In this document: one piece after another, positions 22,496 through 32,412 of the stretch
Layout of the letters: each line of letters starts with the position of its first letter
Numbering within the stretch: position 1 is the first letter of the stretch
From: Allomyces arbusculus
Lineage: Eukaryota; Blastocladiomycota; Blastocladiomycetes; Blastocladiales; Blastocladiaceae
NCBI GenBank assembly: GCA_027604705.1
Contig: JADHYV010000016.1
Location: 310,001-374,000, forward strand
DNA: 64,000 bases
Reading direction: 5' to 3'
Translations under genes and position numbers: made by a program
The notes under the pieces: generated by a model
What the model was told of the DNA's origin: nothing
Seen by the model: the letters and a program-made list of their open reading frames with translations, nothing else
Database searches by the model: none

Positions 22496-23630
22496 ACGTG
22501 CGCGCACACATGAAGAGGGCCGGGGCCGGGGCCGGACAGGGTCGGAGAGACGCAAATGAAATCCGCTCGCCGGTTGTTCTTTGGCGCATGGTGAGGATGT
22601 CGTCACGGCGCGCATCGTTGTGGTGGTGGTGTCGCCTGTGGCGGAGAAGACATGCAGCAAGCACGACGCGTGTCGAAGGGCGCGGTTTTCGGGCAAGTTT
22701 CCATCGCGGTTCTCGAGGCAAAAAGCAGAACACCAAGGGCAAAACCGATCCAGAAAGCTGCCGTTCGCTTGCACGTGATTCTGACCTGGCGCTGTCTCTG
22801 CTCTCGTCGCAGCGTCTGCTCCACCACCCGAGTGCGCAACGCTGGCGAGGATCACAACGCACTCCCAGCTCCTCAACCACAACGAACGAGCAGACCCGAC
22901 GCAGCCCACGAGCGCACCACCACCGCCCGCTCGACCCGCGACCGGACCCGACCGCTCCCACGCGCCCATCCGTGCGCCGCGTGCCCTTGATCCACGTATG
23001 TATGCCCTGCCCCGGTCGACTCGAAGGAGCGCAGTTGCGGGCGAGCAGGGGGCAGCGCGCACAGCCTTGGACGGGCAGCAGCAGCACGCCGACACGCCTC
23101 CCACCACCGTGCACGCGGGGCGACAGCAACACTGCCCGCCTGGTAGGCTCCTCCCCTTGCAGCAGACCTGAGGCCGACCCTTGATCTGCCCACAATTTCG
23201 ACCCATCGCCCGCGCCACCGCGTTTTGCCGCGGATCTGCTCGCCCTTCGCTCTCGCCGTCGACCGCACTGGACCGCACCGTGCCGTGCCTCAATCGCTCG
23301 CGCGCCCAGATCGACCGACGCGCGTGTGCCCCTCAGCTACTGCAGCGCGCCTCTCAGCCAATTCGTGCGGCGCGACGTGGCCGTTCCATCCGTCAACCCA
23401 ACCCGCCTGATCGGATCCGGCACCCATCCCCGGCCCATTGCCGGCCTTCTGCGGATTGTCGTCGCCTCCCCTGCGTGCCGCTGTCACGCTGCTGCCCGCC
23501 GGACCCCCCCCCCCCCCCATCGCTCGCTCGCACCCCACTCCCGTAACTCGTCTACCCGCCGGTGCTAACGCCCGCCCGCCCCCCCCCCCCCCCCTCCTGA
23601 CCACATTCCCTCTCCGGCCCAATCCGCGCC
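22496..23630. other. Long intergenic interval with poly-C tracts
   Basis: More than 1.1 kb without a supported gene. Long minus-strand frames here are Arg/Gly/Ser-rich antisense artefacts. Two uninterrupted C runs, 15 at 23504-23518 and 16 at 23579-23594, lie just before the FHA gene, probably in its 5' UTR or promoter. Confidence 0.5.
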
Positions 23631-25467
23631 ATGCCGCCGACTGCCGCTCCCGTCGCCCCTCCCTCCCCCACTGGCGTCGCCTTCCGCGAACGCGACTATG
23701 CCAGTCTCCCGCGCGCGTCCCCCACGCGCCACACGACGCGTTCCGTTCTAAACCAGTACCACGCAACCGTCATGGCTGATCCGTCTTTTACGGCGCCGCC
23801 GACGTTGGTGCTCGAGGCGACGAACGACGGCAAGCACGCCAAGGCGCTCGACTTGTTTGACAAGATCAAGATTGGCCGCATCACGTCGTCCAAGACGCCG
23901 GCGGCGCCGAATAACGGGTTCTTTGATTCGAAAGTGTTGTCGCGCACGCATGCCGAGGTGTGGGCGGAAAATGGCGCGGTACGTTTGGCGATTTGGGTGC
24001 AAAGTGGGATAGGGGGATGGGATGCTGATGGTGCGTATGTAGGTGTACCTGCGCGACCTCGGGTCGTCGAACGGCACGTTTGTGAACGGGAAGCGGTTGT
24101 CGGACGAGAACCAGGCGTCGCCGCCGACGTTGATTCGTACGGGCGATGTGATTGAGTTTGGCGTGGATATTCTCAACGAGCATGGCACCGACAGTACGTT
24201 TCTTACGACGCGCTTTCCGGTGGAGAGCAATGTCACTGACGTGAAGTCTCATTTGCTAGTTCTGTTTAAGAAGGTCACGGTGCGCGCGCGCATCGAGCAG
24301 GGTAACGGCGGTGACGCACCGCAGGGCATGACGCGCCGCGAGTCGATGGAGTCGTTTGCGACCATGAAGGAGTCGAGAATGTGCGTATCGAGGCGACTTA
24401 ATGACAGGGTGCGCGGGTGGGGCGATGGGCACGAAGCTGACTGAGGATGGCTCCGTTTCTAGCAAGTCGGTGCAGAGCACGGTACGCGCGAGCCTTCCCT
24501 TTCGCTGACCGTGGAGGGTTGGATGGCAAAGAACTGAAATGCTGCCATTGCAGCCATCCAAGAGCTCGGACGCGGCCGTCAAGGACATGCAGTCACTGAT
24601 CCCGCAGTTCCAAGTGCGCATCTCTCACTCTTCCTGCCCACCCTCACTCCCCTCTATCCCGCTCACCGACCCCCCCCCCCCCCCCCGCTGCACAGACGCA
24701 GCTCGCCAAGAACAAGAAGGTGACAAAGGACCTGGCCGCGCTCAAGTCCGAGGTCGATTCCGTGCACCAGGCCGCGCTCGGGTTCAACGTGCACGAGCTC
24801 GACCAAGTCAAGGCGCGGCTGCGCGACGTCGAGCGCGATCGCGACAATGCCGTGCAGAATATGGCGGGTCTGCAGCAGCAGCTCGCGCAGCAGCAACAGA
24901 ACGTGGCCAAGCTGCAAGTCGACAACCGCGAATTGCAGGTGCTCGTGGAGAAGCAGCAGAAGCAGCTAAACACCAAGGACCACGGCGACGCGGCCGAGGC
25001 GCTCGTGCGCGAGAACGCGCAGTTGGTCGCCGCCAAGCAGGCGCTCGAGCGCCGGGTGAACGAGCTCGAGGGGATCGTCAAGCGCGGGAAGTTTGCGGCG
25101 GGCGCGAATGCGGCACCAACGCGTCAGGTACGACTGTGGCCGCATTTGCGATTCTGTTGAGCGAGTGCACAGACTGACCCCTCCCCCCCCCCCGGTGGAT
25201 CGCGCGTAGAAGAAGTCGTCGTCGTCGGCGCTGTGGATCCTGGTCTTCCTCGTGGCACTAATCTCGATTGCCGCCTACTACTTTGTCACGTACATGGACG
25301 GGTGGACGCACATTGACCAGGCCGCGCAAACGCATTTGGGCATGACCGTCGACCAACTCACGGCGCACGCGCAGGCCAAGGCGCAGACGGCCGTCGACTC
25401 CGCGCAGCAATGGGTGACCGGGCTCAAGGAACAGTATCTGCCGCCGGCCGTCAAGGAGGATCTGTAG
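23631..25467 (+). CDS. Tail-anchored FHA / coiled-coil protein, SLMAP (Far9/Far10) type, likely STRIPAK subunit
   Basis: Seven exons: 23631-23978, 24043-24193, 24260-24380, 24463-24481, 24554-24613, 24696-25127, 25210-25467; 462 aa. The start is at MPPTAAP; MADPSFTAPP at 23772 is an alternative. The FHA domain (~50-170) shows the signature KIGR, SRTHAEVW, DLGSSNGTFVNGKRL and TGDVIEFG, which binds phosphothreonine. A linker leads to a coiled coil (~235-375; Gln- and Leu-rich, VENQ-type heptads). One C-terminal TM helix follows (ALWILVFLVALISIAAYYFVTY) with a lumenal tail of ~60 residues. This order is that of SLMAP, Neurospora/Sordaria PRO45 and yeast Far9/Far10, which anchor the STRIPAK phosphatase-kinase complex at nuclear envelope, ER or mitochondria. 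Introns before exons 6 and 7 carry long C-only tracts. Confidence 0.85.
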
Positions 25468-25890
25468 TTAGGCGCGAAACGGGCACTGCACCTGAAGGGG
25501 TGCGAGGAAGGTGGAATTGATTGCCGAGGAGGCGGACGAGGGAGAGGGTGGGGCGAAAGACATGTTTATAATTTGATGGTTGCCCAGTATTTTTCGGTTG
25601 CAGGTCGCCCTTGGCAGCGAACAAGATCAGGGAGAAGATCAGGAGCAGCAAACAAGGGGGTGCACCCAATAACGACCAGCAGCAACCTTACCATCACCAC
25701 GTCCTTCGCCTCACCTCGTCCGAACGCTTTGCGCCTTTGCGCACCAGCATCATCGACAGAATTTGCGAATCCATTCCCTCGTTCTTGCAACTCAGAACCA
25801 GTCGCAACCGATTGATCGAGGCAGCCCTAATCACGAACCACGGCCCGGACAACACCCACCAACCCCAGCTTGTCAAGGCCGTCAAGGATA
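25468..25890. other. Interval between the FHA protein and the Kelch protein
   Basis: Should contain the 3' UTR of the FHA gene and the promoter of the Kelch gene. An open frame crosses it, but its sequence has no protein-like character. Confidence 0.4.
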
Positions 25891-27814
25891 ATGACGCCGA
25901 TCATGTTAAACTTATGGATTATCGCTCTGATGGTGGCCACTGCGGTCCTCATTTTGGCCCCTGTCGCCCCGTCTCCGCTGCATGGCCCGGGGCCATGGCG
26001 GGCGGGTTCATGGGATCGACCGTCGTGCACATTCCTGCACTCAAGCGCGCGTACATTTATGGCGGCCGGAACCGGCACGCCGAGCCGGAGAGCAGCAAGA
26101 ACTTTGACAACAGCAACATCGCCATCCTTGACCTCTCCCAATCCTTCCCACTCGCCAAGCACGCGCAGGCCGTTGCCGACGCTGGCTTCGTCCTTCCTGC
26201 GGTCTCCTACTACTCGCCCGCGGTCGCGACCGTCTCGGGTGCGGGCGACACGGCCACATACTCGGTGACACTGTTCGGCAATCGACAGTCAGTCTGGCGG
26301 ATTCCAGACCTGACCGCGGCCAAGCCCGTGGTCGAGACGCTGCGCGCGCCGCCCGCCCGAGGATATCGATTTTCCGGCGTACCCACTGGCCGTGACGGTG
26401 ACGCCGTCGTCACCGACAACGACCTATATTTACGGCCATGGGCGGGTTCTGCGATCGTTTGATCGCAGCGGGAACCTGGCCAACGTGTCGACAACAGGGC
26501 CCTACTCGATTGATTGGATGGGGATGGTCACGGCATGGGACGACAACACGCTGGTGCTCACGGGCGGGTACAGTCTTCGCGATGCGCGGCTGTCGTGGAT
26601 CTACACGTATGACCTGATTGCGAGCAAGTGGGCGCGGGTACGCTCTATTGTCACTGCCTGCCAACCATGTTAGCCAATTCCATTTCACCGACCTTGGCAT
26701 TGCTTAACAGTACTCGTTCAACATGACCGGCGGGCGCAACGACCACGCGTCCGTCGTCTACAAGGCCTTCTCTAAGCAATTCCTGGTCACCGTCGGCGGC
26801 ACCGACGTCCCAACCACTTCGGTCGTCGAATACCTCGACCTGGCCGCGCGCTCGCCACCCGTACGCGCGACCGTGCAGAACCCGACCGCCGGGCCCGCGC
26901 AAATCGGCGGGCACGCCATGTTCCTGCAGGGCAACTACCTCGTTTGCGTCGGCGGCTGGGACATGGGAGGGGCCAGCTACTTGCTCAACTTGCTCGAGAT
27001 CTTTCCGCAGGACGACGGGACGCTGCAGTTTGCGTGGGCCGACGCGTACAAGGCTCCAACCGAGAGCACACCGACGACGACGTCCACGGCGACCAAGACG
27101 CCCATGCCCAAGGACAGTGACGAGACGGCGACGGGATTCGGTGGCAGCGGCTTGTCCAGCGGCGCGATTGCTGGGATCGCGGCAGCAGCTATCGTCGCAG
27201 TCGCAGCGCTCGGCGTGGCGGCATTTGCGATTTCCCGTGTCCGAGCCCGCCAAGCGAAGCTGGAAAAAGATCTCGAGGACGCGGCAAACACGCGGCTGAT
27301 TCCCGTTGTTGCCACATCGAGAGGCTCTGCGCTGGCATCGAGCCGCAGTGACACGGACTTGATCAAGGATTTCCTGGCACCCGGACCGCGTCGTGCCGCG
27401 GACGGGACCCTGCTCTTGCCAGGGAATCGCGCGGACACGCCCGATTTGGCCGCGCCCTTGTCTCCGGTGCGCGTCGCGTCGACCCACAGTGACAAGTCTG
27501 TGGAGCCGGTGCCAACGATGCTGCGTCGCGCTGATGGTACGCTGTACCTGCCTGGCATGCAGTCGGATCCGGACATGGCCGTGCCCTTGGTTCCAGACTC
27601 GTCGATGAGGCGTCGTGCGGACGGGACGCTGTACCTGCCTGGCAGTCGTGGTGATGCAGATGCGGCCCCGCTGATTCCACTGGATTCGTCGTCGTTGCGG
27701 CGTCGTGCGGACGGGACGCTGTACTTGCCAGGTGGCTGTGGTCAGCTGAATGTGGACACGTTGGATTTCCCTGCTGCGAGCCTCACACTGGAAGAATCGC
27801 CGCGGGGCGCATGA
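25891..27814 (+). CDS. Kelch-repeat single-pass membrane protein with four RRADGTLYLPG repeats; frame discontinuous
   Basis: A signal peptide is encoded from the ATG at 25891 (LWIIALMVATAVLILAP). Kelch-like blades follow (RAYIYGGRNR, TLVLTGGY, FLVTVGGTD, YLVCVGGWD), then a stalk, one TM helix (AIAGIAAAAIVAVAALGVAAFAI) with basic stop-transfer residues, and a cytosolic tail. One good intron is 26638-26710. The frame must change near 25950-26000 (signal peptide to first blade) and again near 26340-26360. I find no fitting intron of normal size that spares Kelch-like sequence. Candidate introns with weak ends exist (GTCGCC...CTCAAG; GTGACA...CCCGAG), but they would delete parts of blades. It may be a gene with sequencing indels in GC runs or a decaying allele. 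The tail holds four copies of RRADGTLYLPG plus an acidic spacer. Role unknown, presumably extracellular binding. Confidence 0.6.
27385..27735 (+). repeat. Four coding tandem repeats in the Kelch protein tail
   Basis: Units of roughly 75-140 bases, each with the core CGTCGTGCGGACGGGACGCT or a close variant. They translate to RRADGTLYLPG (first unit RRAADGTLLLPG), followed by a spacer such as SDPDMAVPLVP. The last three are more alike than the first, which suggests recent unit duplication. Confidence 0.8.
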
Positions 27815-28519
27815 AGAAGACCGTCGGCGATACTCTCTCCCGCAAGCGTTCCCTCGTCACGGATGGCCGTTTGCAGAGATGGTGAGCAGGTCATGCTGTG
27901 ATAATATCGACCCCAGTTTTGTGACAATCGCATACTCGCCATGTCCCCGAAATCGCCAATAGTTTCTGACCGGTCTCCGTTGTCATTTATTTCCTCGGAA
28001 GGACGATTTGATTGCCTGCAGAAAACCTAATGAAACGCCGACCGCGAACAAGATGTCACACGTGATCGTGGTAGACGCTTAAATTTCTCGAGCACCTCTT
28101 TGCTGCCTTTCGTGCCACTCATTATCACGATGTGAGCGTAGCATGGGCCCGAGCTTGGCAATTCAATGGGTAGCACCCATTGATCTACAGTGAGAGATTC
28201 AGAAACGGGGGGGGGGGGGGACCAAATCCGGAGTTGCGTCAGTGTAACTTAGAGATGCCTACGACAGGGGCGACTTGTACAGTTCTGAGTGTGCTGCAAG
28301 CGCTTCCAGGATGTCTGTGAATCGTCGCGCCGTTGTCGCGCCAGTTGTTGGAACCACGGGCCGCGAATACCGAGCTATAAGCTGCTCAAGGTGCCTGACG
28401 AGACTTTTGGGATTCGTTTGGCATGCACGGCAATCCTGTTCCAAAAACAAATTGCCCAGATAACGGGCCTCTTTACCACAATTCCAATCTGAATCGACCG
28501 TGCATCGCTGCGTCTACTA
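27815..28519. other. Convergent intergenic interval with a poly-G run
   Basis: Lies between the 3' ends of the Kelch gene (plus) and the DUF1279 gene (minus). It is AT-richer than the genes and holds a run of 14 G at 28207-28220. No gene is supported. Confidence 0.45.
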
Positions 28520-29506
28520 TCATGCGCGATCCGCATCCTCCAGCGGTACCACCCTCTCGTCGAGACTTGCCGCGACCACCCCACTGCCCGACAGTGCTAG
28601 CAACCCCAAAAACCCACCCGCCGCCTTCTTGGTCCCCTCCTTGACAGCGGCTGCCGCGACCCCCGCTTGCGCGGCGCGCGCGACGGCGCCGACGTCCTTC
28701 AGCCACCCCCAGCGGCGCAGGTACCGCACGACCGCGGGCGTGACCGCGACAGTAATCGGCACGCGAATCGGCAAGAGCAGTTTATGGAACGCGTAGGCGA
28801 TCAGGAACGTCGTGAGCAGCGACTGGTTCTTGGGTGTTGTCGCGGGCGTGGCTGGCGCAACCGCATTCTCGCCCTCGCCGTCCGGGTGGTTCAGCCCGTG
28901 CAGTTCATCGACGTCGTCCTGGTCCACGGCGAATTCCCAGAGCCCCCACTGCGTCAAGTACGCTTTGGCGGTGTCGACAAGTTTTTCCACGTCAACGCCC
29001 GAGTAGACGGCGACAAACGAGAGCGACAGGTCGACCGTGGAAATGGCCATGTAGACAAAGAACGCCGGGCGGCCGTAGTCCTTGAACAGCTGTCGCAACT
29101 TGCTCGGCTTCTTGGCTGGCGCCGTCGTAGTCGCGGTGGTCGCGGTCGTGGTCGACGCGTCAGCGGCAGCAGCTTGCGCGGCCTTGGCAGCAACGGAGCC
29201 GGGTTTGCTCTTGCTCTTGACGGCCGCCGACGGGTTGGTCGTCTTGAGCACCGACTTGGCACGGCGCGCAGCCGTGCGCAAGACTGCTGACGTCATAGAT
29301 AGTGGTACGGTGCCAGGCGCGTGGCGCGCGAGGTGGTGCGAGAAGAAGCGCAATGGCGCGTGCGCGGTCGTAGAAGGTGCACCGCGTGTTGCAACGGCGA
29401 GAGGAGTACGCGAGGCGGCAGAGAACAGGAGTCGCGGCAGGCGCACGGCGGGGCCCGTCGTGGTCGCGGCGCGGAGCGACGGCATCAGCACGAGCGGAGT
29501 GGCCAT
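28520..29506 (-). CDS. Mitochondrial DUF1279 protein (FAM210A/B-like)
   Basis: Single exon, 328 aa. Start chosen at the ATG at 29506 (MATPLVLMPSLRAATT), giving an Arg/Ser/Ala-rich, acid-free N terminus typical of a mitochondrial presequence; the frame is open 17 codons further 5' from the ATG-like codon at 29557. An Ala/Thr/Lys-rich linker leads to the DUF1279 core: LRQLFKDYGRPAFFVYMAIST, LSLSFVAVYSGVDVEKL, an acidic insert, then LLTTFLIAYAFHKLLLPIRVPI and VRYLRRWGWL. The two hydrophobic segments are likely inner-membrane helices. A third hydrophobic stretch lies near the C terminus (GGFLGLLALSGSGVVAA). FAM210 proteins affect mitochondrial translation and morphology; yeast NAT2 belongs here. 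The exact role in this fungus is unknown. Confidence 0.85.
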   Translation of the reverse strand: MATPLVLMPSLRAATTTGPAVRLPRLLFSAASRTPLAVATRGAPSTTAHAPLRFFSHHLARHAPGTVPLSMTSAVLRTAARRAKSVLKTTNPSAAVKSKSKPGSVAAKAAQAAAADASTTTATTATTTAPAKKPSKLRQLFKDYGRPAFFVYMAISTVDLSLSFVAVYSGVDVEKLVDTAKAYLTQWGLWEFAVDQDDVDELHGLNHPDGEGENAVAPATPATTPKNQSLLTTFLIAYAFHKLLLPIRVPITVAVTPAVVRYLRRWGWLKDVGAVARAAQAGVAAAAVKEGTKKAAGGFLGLLALSGSGVVAASLDERVVPLEDADRA

Positions 29507-30857
29507 GACGGTTGGTCGTTGTTTATATTGATGTTTGCACGCCAGACAGTGCAGCACGGCGAGCAGTGGGTCGATCCAGTCGTGCGCGGGCAGGTCGGTG
29601 CGTGCAGTGCCGCGTTACTCAATCGTGTCGGTTTTGTGCTGTCGATGTGGAGACCAGCATCAGCGGACGCAGGAGGAGGACATCAACACGGTTCGAGCTG
29701 ACCGATCAAACGGTGGTGGTTGAGGGGTGGAGAAGTCTTGGTCCAGCCACCAGCCAGGCACGCGCGGTGCGTGCCATTAGCGTGCTAACCACGTGTGTCA
29801 CGCGGCCAGGCCCCAGCCTGCAGCAGTCTGCGCATGGCAAGAGTGGTGACGTGGCGCGGCCCGGCACGTTTCCGGCCCAGCCGAGACGACCCGACACGGC
29901 AGTGGCTTTCGTGCGCGGCGTGCGCGTGAGTTGGCCAGCCCGTTCCTGAAATGGCATGTCCTGTCGGGTCGTGAGAGGCGTGCGCCTTCTGAACCGTGTC
30001 TCAGGTTTGCGGTAACCCGAAACCGCGCCGCCATGCTCTTCAGGCTTGTGCTTTTGTTGGGCACGGCGCCGCGCCGCCGTCGAATTCATCCTCGTCGGCG
30101 CACGATCTGTCTTGTTCCTCCTCTCTCCCCCGAGCCTCCTCGTCGTCCCCACGGTCGACGACGGCCGCCGTGCGCGCGAGTTGGTGTGCGGCGTGCGAGC
30201 GTTGTGTGCGACCGAACGCGGGCTTCTCAACTTCAGTCAGGTACGTTCGGGATGCACGCACAGAGCCGTGATCGTGCGTCAACTCCTTCCGAGCGCGCTC
30301 CAGCACGGCGCCTGGCTCGCTTTGCACGCGACGCAAGGGCCCTGCGGACGCCGCGGACGACGCGGCCAGACGAGGTGGGACCCGCTCGTTGACCGCGAGC
30401 GCGAACGCAAATCAGGCTGCCGCATCATGCGCGACGGTGACTGACTCTTGCGACGCGCGGTGCGCTCAGCTTCCGTCTCGTCGGCGGGCGCCGTTCCACA
30501 CACACCAGCACCCGCGCGCACCGCAACGGCAACCGCGTCCCCGTCCCCGTCGCTTTGGTTCAAGTCCCTCTGCTCGACCAAGCCCTGCCGCCGCGCCCTC
30601 AAAACCAGCGCTCGCCCCGCCGCTCATTCGCAGTGCGCTCCTTGTCGTCCTCGTCCAGCTTGCGTCCCCCACCTTGCCTCGCTTCCCGCTCTCGACGCAA
30701 CGCGCGACCCTGCGCGCCCATAGTGTCCCCCGCGCCGTCGGCGAATGGTTGTCCAGCCTATCGCCGCGCCCTTGATTCCGCGCGCGCCCGCTCCGGCCGC
30801 CCGCCCGCCCTCGACTTGGCGTCCGCCCAAGAGGCGAGCGCAACTGCCGCCGCCGAT
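29507..30857. promoter_or_regulatory. Bidirectional 5' interval (DUF1279 protein / cyclin), 1.35 kb
   Basis: Between the diverging starts of the mitochondrial protein and the cyclin. The right half is C-rich, like a long 5' UTR; the cyclin frame is open 5' of its ATG, but that part has no protein character. No supported gene lies inside. Confidence 0.4.
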
Positions 30858-31889
30858 ATGATCGCTGTCCCGACCTTGAAACCCAATCCCAATCCCACGC
30901 CCTGTACTCCCACAATGCCACTGTCGCCGCTCGCGTCGCCGACCAGTCAAGCCGCGCCAAGGCGCGCCAGTTTGACGGTAGCCACGGATTCTGCGAGTTT
31001 GCAAACCAGCGCAGCCTCCGCTGCCCCGTTCTCGGACGTGCCGCGCGCCTGGCTCGCAGTGACTGCCGCAGCCCTGACCGCCGCATTTGACGGGATGCCC
31101 GGCACCACGGTCTGTGCTGCGCGCACGGCGGGTCACCTCAGCACGCCGACCCTCGCCGCTGCGTCGCTCCCGACCCCGCCCGTACACTTGCCATCGACCC
31201 CGGCCGCGTCGCCGGCGCTCCTCGACTCGCCATACTTGCCGACGCCTATGGCCTCGCCGATTCTCGACATGCCGTTGCGAAATGGTACTTCGGGCAATAC
31301 CTGGCTCGCGTCGATGCCCCTTATGGAACCCGAATCCCCACGCGTCGCGGCGATGCCGCCGCCCGCGGCGACCGGCGTGCCGGACCTGGCCGTCTTCATG
31401 TCGCGTCTCGTGCGTCTGTCGCGCACGTCGCTCATCACGTTCCTCGTCGCGCACTGCCTGCTCGCGCGCGTCGTCGCCGTACTGACCGCGCAGGGCCGCG
31501 TGCGTGCCGCTGCGCCAGACACGCCGCACCGGCTGTTCCTCGCGGCGCTCTTGGTCGCGGGCAAGGTCGCAGACCCGGACGACGTAGTGGTTGCGGCCAC
31601 CAGCAAGAACAGCGCGTCAAACGGCGTCGTGCCGCCGACGCAGCCAGCGTCGTCGTCGTCGGCCGCGCAACTGGCCACAATTTGCGGCGTCTATGCGCCG
31701 CGCGAGATTGCCGTCATGGAGCGCGTGTTCTGCAAGGCGCTCCAGCACCGGCTGCACGTGCCGCCCGCGCAGTTGGCCGAGCACGCGCGCGCATTGATCA
31801 CGGCGTACCCGGCGCTCAGGCCGCTCGGTGGTGACGAGGTCGTTGCGGTCCTGGACGCGGCCGCTGCGCGTGTGATGATGATTGACTGA
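30858..31889 (+). CDS. PHO80/Pcl-type cyclin
   Basis: Single exon, 343 aa. Start chosen at the ATG at 30858 (MIAVPTLKPNPNP), the first in frame after a non-protein-like region. The first ~170 residues are Ser/Thr/Pro-rich with several S/T-P sites. The cyclin core begins near PDLAVFMSRLVRLSRTSLIT and shows the Pho80 family features: helix 1 as above, HRLFLAALLVAGKVADPDD in place of the classical MRxIL box, and CGVYAPREIAVMERVFCKAL leading to LHVPPAQLAEHARAL. A Ser/Pro-rich insert of ~25 residues interrupts the core before CGVY. Pho80/Pcl cyclins bind the Pho85 CDK and act in phosphate sensing, glycogen control or polarity. Which branch this is cannot be told from the sequence. Confidence 0.85.
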   Translation: MIAVPTLKPNPNPTPCTPTMPLSPLASPTSQAAPRRASLTVATDSASLQTSAASAAPFSDVPRAWLAVTAAALTAAFDGMPGTTVCAARTAGHLSTPTLAAASLPTPPVHLPSTPAASPALLDSPYLPTPMASPILDMPLRNGTSGNTWLASMPLMEPESPRVAAMPPPAATGVPDLAVFMSRLVRLSRTSLITFLVAHCLLARVVAVLTAQGRVRAAAPDTPHRLFLAALLVAGKVADPDDVVVAATSKNSASNGVVPPTQPASSSSAAQLATICGVYAPREIAVMERVFCKALQHRLHVPPAQLAEHARALITAYPALRPLGGDEVVAVLDAAAARVMMID

Positions 31890-32412
31890 TGCGTTGATGA
31901 TAGTGTTTGGTCGTTTGTTGTGAAGCCGTTTCTGGCAGTTTACTGCCGCTGTTGTTTGCTTGCACGTTTGACATGTCGCTGTCGTCTCTTTCGTGAGTTC
32001 CCCCATCCCCTCCACCCCTCCATTCCAGCGCGTGCGCTATCAATGTATCCAGCTTAGATCTGCGCGTCATCTCCACCTGGTTTGGGAGCAAATGGCGGGT
32101 TGTTGGGAGTGCAAGTCTTGTGCGTACCAGTCCGTTGCCAGCAAGGCTGCAGCTCAAAAACGCCTTGAATGTGCCAAGCAAGAAGCGACGGCAGCAAAGC
32201 ACAGCAGCAAAGAAAAGCGAGCCAATGACACAGAAGAAACCGAAAAAGTCTTCACAAACCAATCATCAAAGCGTGGGGGGAGCCAAGAACTAACCCGACA
32301 ACTCGACTACCTTCAACCACAAGACGGACCACGGCGTGCACTCAACCTGCGCGGCAGCGTCCATCCGCCCTCCCGCTCACCTCACCGGCCCTCTCCTCCC
32401 ATGGACCTACAT
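31890..32412. other. Convergent intergenic interval (cyclin / RNA-binding protein)
   Basis: 3' ends of both flanking genes. The first ~100 bases after the cyclin stop are T-rich (GTTTGGTCGTTTGTTGTG), consistent with a 3' UTR. No gene is seen. Confidence 0.45.

Noticed and set aside
22115-23293. 392-codon minus-strand frame after the BTB gene
   Set aside because: Arg/Gly/Ser-rich with no domain, partly antisense to the accepted gene and partly in a C-rich spacer; typical of high-GC shadow frames.
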